This document shows positions 1 to 4,992 of a DNA stretch of 7,999 bases, in pieces (position 1 is the stretch's first letter; each line of letters opens with the position of its first letter). The position numbers and the translations under genes are program-made. This DNA comes from Bacillota bacterium. Its GTDB lineage: Bacteria > Bacillota > Clostridia > Saccharofermentanales > DTU023. The stretch lies in contig JAFAAL010000043.1 in the NCBI GenBank assembly GCA_023426575.1, forward strand, positions 1 to 7,999, given 5' to 3'. The notes beneath the pieces are model-generated. The model saw only the letters and a list, made by a program, of their open reading frames with translations, was not told the origin of the DNA and made no database searches.

Positions 1-257
1 GTAATCCTCTGATTGATCTCGTCACTGAGATCAAGGAGGAGGTAGCCCCCGTAGGGATGATTCGAGACGTCCTGCCAGCCCGTCGAAGCGACGGCCTGAC
101 CCGAATTTAAAAGGTATGTAAAGCTGATCTCCAGCCCCTCCTCATCAGCCAGCTCACTCAGATGCCGCAAGAGGACATGCTCGCACTTATTGGCCAAAGA
201 GAGGGCATCCTCTGGCGCTAGGGGCCAGAGTTCAGGACAAATACAGGCGATCTCCAT
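1..257 (-). CDS. Unrecognised protein, N-terminal 85 codons only (runs off the left edge)
   Basis: The frame is open from an ATG at 257 down to base 1 with no stop, so 85 residues and part of another are visible. The protein begins MEIACICPEL and continues through LSLANKCEHVLLRHLSEL, then a region ending in GGYLLLDLSDEINQ. No signal peptide or membrane segment is evident. It looks like a soluble protein with an amphipathic helix near residues 18-40. The start is supported by an AGGAG site four bases upstream of the ATG; this site overlaps the stop codon of the antiporter gene seven bases before it, so the two genes are probably translationally coupled. It is therefore the third gene of the PII-like/antiporter operon. 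I do not recognise the family and cannot give a function. It could be an antiporter accessory protein, but only the position suggests that. Confidence 0.7.
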   Translation of the reverse strand, partial: MEIACICPELWPLAPEDALSLANKCEHVLLRHLSELADEEGLEISFTYLLNSGQAVASTGWQDVSNHPYGGYLLLDLSDEINQRI

Positions 258-264
258 CTGCTCC

Positions 265-1518
265 TCACTTTCCGCTCTTCTTTTGAGGCGGTTTATTATA
301 AAGTAGTTTAGCAGCTTCAGCCTCGATCTGCTCCAGCTGCACCCTGGGTCCAGAGATACAGCCCGCTTTTGTCAGGGCGAACTTGGCGACCAGAGGCCCG
401 ATCAGCTCATAGATCAAGGTGGCGCCCAGAATAATCGTGCGGATCATAGTGGCCGCAGGCTCTGGGATAATCTTAATGGCAAGGAGCGAGAGGCCGATGG
501 CCACGCCAGCTTGCGGCATCAGGGTCAGGCCGAGATACTTTTGCACCGGCTCTGAAAATCCAGCAAGTCGCGTCCCAATGCCCGCGCCGAGAATCTTGCC
601 GATGACCCTCGCCAGAATATAAAAAGCCCCCAGAGCACCGACCGCTCCAATCTGCCCGAGGTTTAAATCCGCCCCCGAGAGGACGAAGAAGGCGATAAAG
701 ATCGGAGGTGTGACATAGTCGAGGAGCTGCTGGTAGCGGCGCGTCGTCCGCTGCAGATTGCCCATGACGAAGCCAAAGACCATCAGTGTTAAAAGTGACG
801 AGATGCTGAGGTAGAGGGTCAATGCCGTCAGCCCAAAGATTGAGGCGATGACAAAGGGGAGCATCTTCTGCTCGTTGTGGAGAAAGCGCAGAAGATAGGC
901 CGCTGCGACCCCTGCAATGGCCCCAAGGAGAAAGGCTAGGGCAATGTCCTTTAGTGGCTGGAGGAGCATCGTGAGATAGTGCAGTTCAGAACCTGAGACC
1001 AGGCTCTTTGCAATGGAGCTTGCCAGGCCGAAGACGATGATACAGACGGCGTCATCGAGGGCGACCACAGGCAAGAGGACGTCAACGAGATCACCCTTGG
1101 CCTGGTATTGCTTGATGACGAGGAGGGTTGCTGCTGGCGCCGTCGCGCAGGCGATACTGCCGAGGACAAGGGCAAAGGCGAGTTCAGTGTGAAAGAAGAC
1201 GATCAGGCCCGTCGTAACGACAAAGAAGGCTCCGAGGGCCTCGAGGACGGTGACGAGAATGATGCCACTGCCGAGTCGCTTGAGATTGCTAAGCTTCATC
1301 TCATTGCCGATCGAAAAGGCGATAAAGCTCAGGGCAATCTGGCTGATGAGGCCGAGGGACTGAACTGCCGTCTCTGGGATTAAATTGCTGATCCAGGGGC
1401 CGAGAACGAGACCTGCGACCAGGTAGCCTGTCACGTCCGGTAATTTGACATACGAGAGCAGGCGAGAAAAAATCAGGCCAGCAAAAATCAGGAGGGCGAT
1501 GTAGTAGAGGACGGACAT
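265..1518 (-). CDS. Kef-type cation:proton antiporter (CPA2 family, membrane domain only)
   Basis: Predicted inner-membrane antiporter exchanging Na+ or K+ for H+, 417 aa. It is hydrophobic almost throughout, with about 11-12 membrane segments. The N-terminus has the CPA2-like stretch around residues 24-41 (KLPDVTGYLVAGLVLGPW). The discontinuous-helix region is seen as ACATAPAATLL at about 123-133. The paired acidic residues of the ion site are D155-D156 in VALDDAVCII, the DD signature of electrogenic CPA2 members. A conserved basic helix, ARVIGKILGAGIG, lies at about 303-315. The C-terminus is a short charged tail of about 35 residues. There is no TrkA/RCK nucleotide-binding domain as found in KefB/KefC, so any gating must come from elsewhere. 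The ATG shares one base with the stop of the upstream PII-like gene (TAATG), indicating translational coupling and a shared role. The ion specificity cannot be read from the sequence. Confidence 0.92.
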   Translation of the reverse strand: MSVLYYIALLIFAGLIFSRLLSYVKLPDVTGYLVAGLVLGPWISNLIPETAVQSLGLISQIALSFIAFSIGNEMKLSNLKRLGSGIILVTVLEALGAFFVVTTGLIVFFHTELAFALVLGSIACATAPAATLLVIKQYQAKGDLVDVLLPVVALDDAVCIIVFGLASSIAKSLVSGSELHYLTMLLQPLKDIALAFLLGAIAGVAAAYLLRFLHNEQKMLPFVIASIFGLTALTLYLSISSLLTLMVFGFVMGNLQRTTRRYQQLLDYVTPPIFIAFFVLSGADLNLGQIGAVGALGAFYILARVIGKILGAGIGTRLAGFSEPVQKYLGLTLMPQAGVAIGLSLLAIKIIPEPAATMIRTIILGATLIYELIGPLVAKFALTKAGCISGPRVQLEQIEAEAAKLLYNKPPQKKSGK

Positions 1519-1871
1519 TAATGCGCCTCGCCTTCCGCGTGGCCGAGCCCCTCGACGGAGCTGACGGGAATTGTGAACATCACGCCTGAATTCTCGTGAT
1601 TGAGACCGCCCGTGACCTCTCGGACAATCGCGCGGACCTCTTGGCAGTCCTCGGAAGAGAGGACAAAGAAGATCGTCTTGTTGTAGGGGCGACCCTCGTT
1701 CATGATTTGACGAAAATACTGGAGTCCAAAGTCATTGGAAAATTGGGCGAGCGTCGCGGCGAGACCCTGGCTCTCTAAGATGGTCCCCCGGGTGATCCCC
1801 CGCTGACTCAATTCATGCAAGAGGTGGTCGAGATGCTTCTCATGATTTAAGACGACAAATAATGCTTCCAT
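1518..1871 (-). CDS. PII-superfamily signalling protein, probable antiporter regulator
   Basis: A 117-aa protein whose layout fits the PII/CutA ferredoxin-like trimer fold. It has beta 1 (EALFVVLN, 2-9), helix 1 (about 11-24), beta 2 (GTILESQGL, about 29-37), a long T-loop-like segment (about 38-63, including RPYNKTIFFVL at its end), helix 2 (ECQEVRAIV-like, about 75-90) and a last strand GVMFTIPVSSVEGL (about 96-109). It lacks the GlnB/GlnK uridylylation loop, so it is a PII-like relative rather than a classical nitrogen PII. Similar small proteins are known to gate neighbouring transporters; SbtB with the bicarbonate transporter is the studied case. The one-base overlap with the antiporter gene makes that antiporter the likely partner (inference). 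The start is fixed by an AGGAGG site at 1876-1881, four bases from the ATG. A possible -10 (TAAGAT, about 40 bases upstream) has no good -35. The effector ligand is unknown. Confidence 0.82.
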   Translation of the reverse strand: MEALFVVLNHEKHLDHLLHELSQRGITRGTILESQGLAATLAQFSNDFGLQYFRQIMNEGRPYNKTIFFVLSSEDCQEVRAIVREVTGGLNHENSGVMFTIPVSSVEGLGHAEGEAH

Positions 1872-1932
1872 AAAACCTCCTATAGACGTACCGATTTATC
1901 TTACTCCTCTCAGCTCCTCTTGCACAGCCATG

Positions 1933-1956
1933 AAAAAAGGGAGCCTTCCGGCTCCC
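1933..1956 (-). terminator. Rho-independent terminator after the first regulator gene
   Basis: Read on the minus strand, a perfect 7-bp stem GGGAGCC/GGCTCCC closes a GGAA loop (a GNRA-type tetraloop) and is followed by six T residues. It lies 15 bases beyond the stop codon of the regulator at 1971-2672. It insulates that gene from the PII-like/antiporter operon, which must therefore have its own promoter in the roughly 60 bases 1872-1932. Confidence 0.93.
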
Positions 1957-1970
1957 TCTCGCTTCTTCTC

Positions 1971-2672
1971 TTAGTTGTCGAAGAGTTCAAAGTATGGGTC
2001 GAGTTGCTCATCGTTCGCCACATTCTCTCTGTGGCCCATCTTGAGCCAGGTACGGAAGAGTTCGATGATACAGTTGAGATTATTGCCCGTAATATAGGCT
2101 CTAAAGGGCACTGAAATCTCACTGGGCTCATCCGACTTGGCGCTCCTCGTCAAAAGATCCTCGACGAAGGGATAGAAGATGTCCAAAAACTCGAGGACTG
2201 GGAGGAGTGATTGACGCTCTTGATGTGAAATGCGGCAGATCTCGACCAGGGCCGGGCGCTCATCTGCGCAGAGCGGGCTGATACTGGAATAAATGGGCTT
2301 ATCGTTAGAGCCCACGACCTTGTGGTAGCGTTCTGAATCCCAGCGCTCGAGGAGGCTCAGGCGATTGTCGATGATCTTGTTGACAATGTCACGGAAGATC
2401 TTCGCATTGATCATCAGTTCGCGGGCATTCTTGACAAAGGGCGTCCGCTTGGCCGTCTCATGTGAGATCAGCGTGTGGACGACAATGTCGAGAATTTGAG
2501 CCGCGTCGTTTTGCGCCAGCTTAAAGTAGCGGCGGAAACTCAGCATATAGCGAGACCACTCCTCGCGCTTCTCCGCTTCGCTCAGCTCGGACTCACTGCC
2601 TAGATCCCTTAGGATTTCGAGTTCTCTTGCCTGCAGCTCAGGTTCATACTGCATTTTCTTGTCTTGCGCCAT
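1971..2672 (-). CDS. XRE-like helix-turn-helix regulator, paralogue 1 (unassigned C-terminal region)
   Basis: A 233-aa soluble protein. Residues about 41-79 (RYMLSFRRYFKLAQNDAAQI, then LDIVVHTLISHETAKRTPF) match the spacing of an XRE/Cro-type helix-turn-helix: an L-x-Q-x-x-A-A-x-I-L-x-I turn followed by T-L-I-S-x-x-E-x-x-x-R-T-P. This supports DNA binding. Residues about 85-233 form a mostly helical region I cannot assign, with VPFRAYITGNNLNCI at about 188-202 and an acidic/aromatic tail DPYFELFDN. About 49 of 88 residues in the N-terminal 29-117 span are identical to the gene upstream (2859-3560), and both proteins are 233 aa, so they are paralogues. The frame extends 11 codons further to a TTG, but the ATG at 2672 is preferred because GGGAAGGGA lies four bases before it. 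It has its own promoter region and a strong terminator, so it is probably monocistronic. Its targets are unknown; the adjacent PII-like/antiporter operon and itself are candidates. Confidence 0.85.
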   Translation of the reverse strand: MAQDKKMQYEPELQARELEILRDLGSESELSEAEKREEWSRYMLSFRRYFKLAQNDAAQILDIVVHTLISHETAKRTPFVKNARELMINAKIFRDIVNKIIDNRLSLLERWDSERYHKVVGSNDKPIYSSISPLCADERPALVEICRISHQERQSLLPVLEFLDIFYPFVEDLLTRSAKSDEPSEISVPFRAYITGNNLNCIIELFRTWLKMGHRENVANDEQLDPYFELFDN

Positions 2673-2676
2673 CGTT

Positions 2677-2685
2677 TCCCTTCCC
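2677..2685 (-). promoter_or_regulatory. Ribosome binding site that sets the start of regulator paralogue 1
   Basis: On the minus strand GGGAAGGGA ends four bases before the ATG at 2672. No comparable site precedes the upstream in-frame TTG at 2705, so the ATG start is chosen. It also gives the protein the same length (233 aa) as its paralogue. Confidence 0.65.
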
Positions 2686-2710
2686 GTCCGTGTCGGAACA
2701 TCCAACTTGG

Positions 2711-2724
2711 ATTACTTAAATAAT
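2711..2724. promoter_or_regulatory. Near-perfect palindrome in the leader of regulator paralogue 1 (possible operator)
   Basis: ATTACTTAAATAAT differs from its own reverse complement only at the symmetric pair of positions 5 and 10. It lies between the proposed -10 box and the start codon, where a bound repressor would block transcription. AT-rich sequence makes chance palindromes likely, so this is a weak call. Confidence 0.3.
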
Positions 2725-2756
2725 TTTGACTAATTGAGTGTAGCACTAAGTCGCTC

Positions 2757-2788
2757 ATTATAAAACAATTTTTCTCTCATTCGAGAAA
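2757..2788 (-). promoter_or_regulatory. Probable promoter of regulator paralogue 1, with an inverted repeat over the -35 region
   Basis: On the minus strand there is a perfect TATAAT -10 box (2757-2762), which would put transcription start near 2750 and give a leader of about 78 bases. No good -35 hexamer lies at the right distance. Instead, the -35 region is occupied by an inverted repeat with arms TTTCTC (2771-2776) and GAGAAA (2783-2788). A poor -35 plus a palindrome suggests control by a DNA-binding protein, possibly the regulator itself (inference). Confidence 0.5.
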
Positions 2789-2797
2789 CATTTTAAT

Positions 2798-2829
2798 GAC
2801 AATTCGTCTACAGCCCTCGACAGTTCGTC
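2798..2829. repeat. Tandem 11-bp direct repeat, 21-bp period, upstream of regulator paralogue 1
   Basis: GACAATTCGTC (2798-2808) and GACAGTTCGTC (2819-2829) match at 10 of 11 positions and are spaced 21 bp start to start, placing both copies on the same face of the helix. They lie just upstream of the -35 region of the minus-strand promoter and 30 bases after the stop codon of the other paralogue. The core of the second copy, ACAGTTCGT, fits the degenerate half-site described for LytTR-domain activators (two 9-bp direct repeats separated by 12-13 bp). The orientation is reversed relative to the gene, and no LytTR gene is in view. Confidence 0.5.
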
Positions 2830-2858
2830 ACAATAGGAGCTCGGGCGCCTAGGGAAAG

Positions 2859-3560
2859 TTAGGCAAAGAGGTCGAAGTACTCGTCGTTCTCTTCTTCCTT
2901 CCTGCCTGTCTCTCCGCGGCTCTTGAGCCAAGAGTTAAAGATCGCATAGAGGCAGATGAGATTGTTGCTCGTTAGATAGGTCCTGAAAGGGATAAAGATT
3001 TCAGATTTGAAGCGATTTTCCGCCGCCTCGCTGATGATCGCATTGATAAAGGGGAAGAACTCCTGGACAAATTGCAAAATGGGGTCGAGCGTCAGATCCT
3101 TCTTATGCACCAGCTGACACATATTCATCAGACTCTCGCGCTCGCGTCCCATCAGGGGACTGACGAAGAGATCAATCTTGCGCTCCGCCGAAGACTTGGC
3201 GATCAGATATTTTTCAGGTTCCCAAGTCTTGAGCAGGGCCATTCTGCCCTCAATAATTTCATCTATAATTAGCTTGAATATGCGTGCATTGAGCACAATC
3301 TCCTGTGCATTCGTCATATAGGGAGTGCGTGCGGCCATCTCATGGGAAATCAGCGTGTTGTGGACAATGTTGAGAATCGACGAGGCCTCGGTCTGGGTCA
3401 GGCCAAAGAAGCGCCTGAATCCTCGTACATAGCCCGACCAGAGCTCCCTCTTCTCCTGTTCAGACAGCTCGCTGCCAGGCTTGAGCTGATTCAGTATGCC
3501 CTGATCTCCCTCACTCAGATATTTCTTACAGAGTTCATTCATTCTTTGCTTCTTCGTCAT
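2859..3560 (-). CDS. XRE-like helix-turn-helix regulator, paralogue 2 (unassigned C-terminal region)
   Basis: A 233-aa soluble protein with an XRE-type helix-turn-helix at about 48-81 (FRRFFGLTQTEASSILNIV, then TLISHEMAARTPY); L-T-Q-x-E-A-S and T-L-I-S-H-E are the characteristic parts. The remaining region of about 150 residues is helical, has the conserved block IPFRTYLTSNNL (about 190-201) and ends in DEYFDLFA, mirroring paralogue 1. I do not recognise this C-terminal region; a ligand-sensing or oligomerisation role is only a guess. The frame extends seven codons upstream to a TTG without a Shine-Dalgarno site. The ATG at 3560, with a GGGGGT stretch about 8 bases upstream, is chosen and gives the same length as the paralogue. 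Its promoter faces away from the amino-acid permease across 184 bases, the usual arrangement for a local regulator of a divergent target. No clear terminator follows it. Confidence 0.85.
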   Translation of the reverse strand: MTKKQRMNELCKKYLSEGDQGILNQLKPGSELSEQEKRELWSGYVRGFRRFFGLTQTEASSILNIVHNTLISHEMAARTPYMTNAQEIVLNARIFKLIIDEIIEGRMALLKTWEPEKYLIAKSSAERKIDLFVSPLMGRERESLMNMCQLVHKKDLTLDPILQFVQEFFPFINAIISEAAENRFKSEIFIPFRTYLTSNNLICLYAIFNSWLKSRGETGRKEEENDEYFDLFA

Positions 3561-3581
3561 CGCAAAAACCCCCGCTGGCAA

Positions 3582-3608
3582 ATACTATATCAAGGATTAT
3601 ATCAGTAT
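3582..3608. promoter_or_regulatory. Imperfect inverted repeat over the -10 box of regulator paralogue 2 (possible operator)
   Basis: ATACTATAT (3582-3590) and ATATCAGTAT (3599-3608) are inverted relative to each other apart from one extra base, with an 8-base spacer. The repeat covers the -10 box and the expected start of transcription, a usual place for an autorepressor to bind. AT-rich composition weakens the case. Confidence 0.35.
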
Positions 3609-3624
3609 AACGTATGCAAGTCCA
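3596..3624 (-). promoter_or_regulatory. Sigma-70-type extended -10 promoter of regulator paralogue 2
   Basis: On the minus strand, TGGACT (3619-3624; four of six matches to TTGACA) is followed after exactly 17 bp by TATAAT (3596-3601). TGA lies directly before it, giving the extended -10 form TGnTATAAT. Transcription would start about 28 bases before the ATG at 3560. Confidence 0.65.
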
Positions 3625-3628
3625 TTCT

Positions 3629-3656
3629 TCTATGATTCCGATTCAAAAATCTATGA
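3629..3656. repeat. Tandem 7-bp direct repeat, 21-bp period, between regulator 2 and the permease
   Basis: TCTATGA occurs at 3629-3635 and again at 3650-3656, exactly 21 bp apart. The similarity extends to a following A/T-T-T stretch. It starts five bases upstream of the -35 box of the regulator promoter and lies in the middle of the divergent intergenic region, so a protein bound there could act on both directions. The sequence differs from the 21-bp-period repeat before paralogue 1, but the geometry is the same. Confidence 0.45.
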
Positions 3657-3729
3657 ATTGAAAAAAAGCCCCAGAAGCAAGAGCTGTCAATTCTCTCTGC
3701 TAAAGGCTAGTATTTTTGCTCAGCTTAGT

Positions 3730-3737
3730 TAATATTA
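3730..3737 (+). promoter_or_regulatory. Possible -10 box / palindrome immediately before the permease start
   Basis: TAATATTA is a perfect 8-bp palindrome containing a TAATAT hexamer whose transcript would begin at about 3742-3745, i.e. at or next to the ATG. This would make the permease mRNA leaderless. No good -35 sits at the matching distance. A second possibility is CTGTCA and TAGTAT separated by 18 bp, around 3684-3713. Both are weak. Confidence 0.3.
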
Positions 3738-3744
3738 CCTTATC

Positions 3745-4917
3745 ATGAGAGACGGATCACAGCCAAGAAAGCAACGTAGTCTCACACGCCTTGACGTCTT
3801 AGGGCTCGTCATTGGCTCCATCATCGGTTGGGGTTCCTTTACCTTGCCAGGCGAGCAGTTTCTCAGAAGCTCTGGGGTCATCAATACGAGTCTCGGCCTC
3901 CTGGTCGGCGTCATCCTCATGTGCTTTATCCAGACGGCCTATCACCATATGCTGACTGTCCACACGGACGAGGGCGGAGAATTCACCTATACCCTGAACA
4001 ATCTGGGTCGCCGACACGGCTTCGTCGTCGGCTGGTCGCTCTGCCTCGCCTATCTCAGCATGATCTCCCTCAATGCCAATGCCTATCTGAGACTGCTCCA
4101 GATCATTTTCCCGGGGAAGGTCGACTGGCTCTACCTCTACACAGTCTCTGGGCATGAGGTCTACCTCAGCCATGTCTTGATTATGAGCGCGGTCATCCTC
4201 ATCTTCGCCCTGATCAATAGCCGCGGGGTCAAGACGGGCTTCTATCTACAAAACTTCGTCTCGGCCCTCCTGGTCTTTTTTGTCTTTGGCCTGGTCATCG
4301 TCATTGGCCAGAGGAGTGATCTGGCGGCCTTTGACGCGCAATATATTGCTCCAGCCGTCATTTCATTCAAAGAGATGGCGACCGTCGTGGCGATTGTCCC
4401 CTTCCTCTTCGTAGGCTTCGATGTCGTCCCACAGGTGGCCAATGAGCTCAATTTCAAGGGCAATAAGGCGACTCTTCTCGTCATCTTCTCGCTCTTTATC
4501 GGAGGGATCATCTACGCTTCTCTCAACCTCATTGCCGCCTTCTCCTTTGGGCCTGAGGCTGCGTATCAGAATCCCTGGGCCGTCGCCTCGTCGGTCCTCG
4601 ATAAGACGGGGCGGATTGGCTTCCTCATCATGCTGGTCGCCCTCTGGTCCGCCATCTCGGGCGGGATCAATGGCTTCATGATCGCCAGTTCTAAAATTGT
4701 CGCCTCGCTCTCGCAAGAGCGCTATTTGCCCGCTCGCTTTCAGCATAAGAATCACGCTGATAACTATGATATGGCGATTGCCTTTGTCACTGGAATCAGC
4801 CTCCTCGCGCCGTGGCTCGGCCGGGCCCTAATCCTCTATATCGTCGACCTCTCTTCGGTGCTGGCGGGCCTTATCGTCTACTGGCGCAGCGAGAAGCGAG
4901 AGAAGCTTAGATCGTAG
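3745..4917 (+). CDS. APC-superfamily amino-acid permease, short form
   Basis: Predicted inner-membrane secondary transporter for an amino acid, 390 aa. After a basic N-terminus, helix 1 carries the unwound binding-site motif IGSIIGWGSF (about 23-32). Helix 3 is preceded by the GGEF element (77-80), corresponding to the family's P-x-G-G-x-Y region. Helix 6 carries PFLFVGFDVVPQVANEL (219-235), and the conserved loop SKIVASLSQERYLP (316-329) follows helix 8. I count about 10 membrane segments, i.e. a complete LeuT-type core, ending with VDLSSVLAGLIVYWRS and a short basic tail. Most relatives have 12 helices and 430-500 residues, so helices 11-12 are absent, and the bases after the stop do not resemble a lost extension. 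The start has no Shine-Dalgarno site. It is divergent from regulator paralogue 2 and precedes the sulfur genes by 75 bases without a visible terminator. The substrate cannot be read from the sequence; a sulfur amino acid is a contextual guess. Confidence 0.88.
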   Translation: MRDGSQPRKQRSLTRLDVLGLVIGSIIGWGSFTLPGEQFLRSSGVINTSLGLLVGVILMCFIQTAYHHMLTVHTDEGGEFTYTLNNLGRRHGFVVGWSLCLAYLSMISLNANAYLRLLQIIFPGKVDWLYLYTVSGHEVYLSHVLIMSAVILIFALINSRGVKTGFYLQNFVSALLVFFVFGLVIVIGQRSDLAAFDAQYIAPAVISFKEMATVVAIVPFLFVGFDVVPQVANELNFKGNKATLLVIFSLFIGGIIYASLNLIAAFSFGPEAAYQNPWAVASSVLDKTGRIGFLIMLVALWSAISGGINGFMIASSKIVASLSQERYLPARFQHKNHADNYDMAIAFVTGISLLAPWLGRALILYIVDLSSVLAGLIVYWRSEKREKLRS

Positions 4918-4931
4918 CTGGTCTGGGGCTT

Positions 4932-4937
4932 TTGACA
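4932..4937 (+). promoter_or_regulatory. Perfect -35 hexamer without a matching -10, before the flavoprotein gene
   Basis: TTGACA lies 55 bases before the flavoprotein ATG. At 16-18 bp spacing the bases are GC-rich (GGGTCTCT) and do not resemble TATAAT. It could be a regulated promoter that needs an activator, or a coincidence in a 75-base gap. Confidence 0.25.
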
Positions 4938-4992
4938 TGTAAATAATGGTGTCGGGTCTCTCGGCTCAAGGCACTAGAAAAGGAGATATATT

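Noticed and set aside
1895..1925. GAGGAG repeated with a 10-bp period upstream of the PII-like gene
   Set aside because: Low-complexity purine run; probably composition rather than a binding site, and no good -35/-10 pair is associated with it.
3677..3700. Inverted repeat GCAAGAG ... CTCTCTGC before the permease
   Set aside because: The arms pair only with a bulge and the loop has no T-tract. It is not a terminator and too weak to call an operator.
3799..4173. Minus-strand frame inside the permease gene
   Set aside because: Antisense shadow of a membrane-protein gene. The permease motifs on the plus strand are clear.
4918..4992. Possible terminator or riboswitch between the permease and the flavoprotein
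   Set aside because: I found no GC-rich stem followed by a T-tract, and 75 bases is too short for a known riboswitch class with an expression platform. Only an isolated TTGACA is seen.
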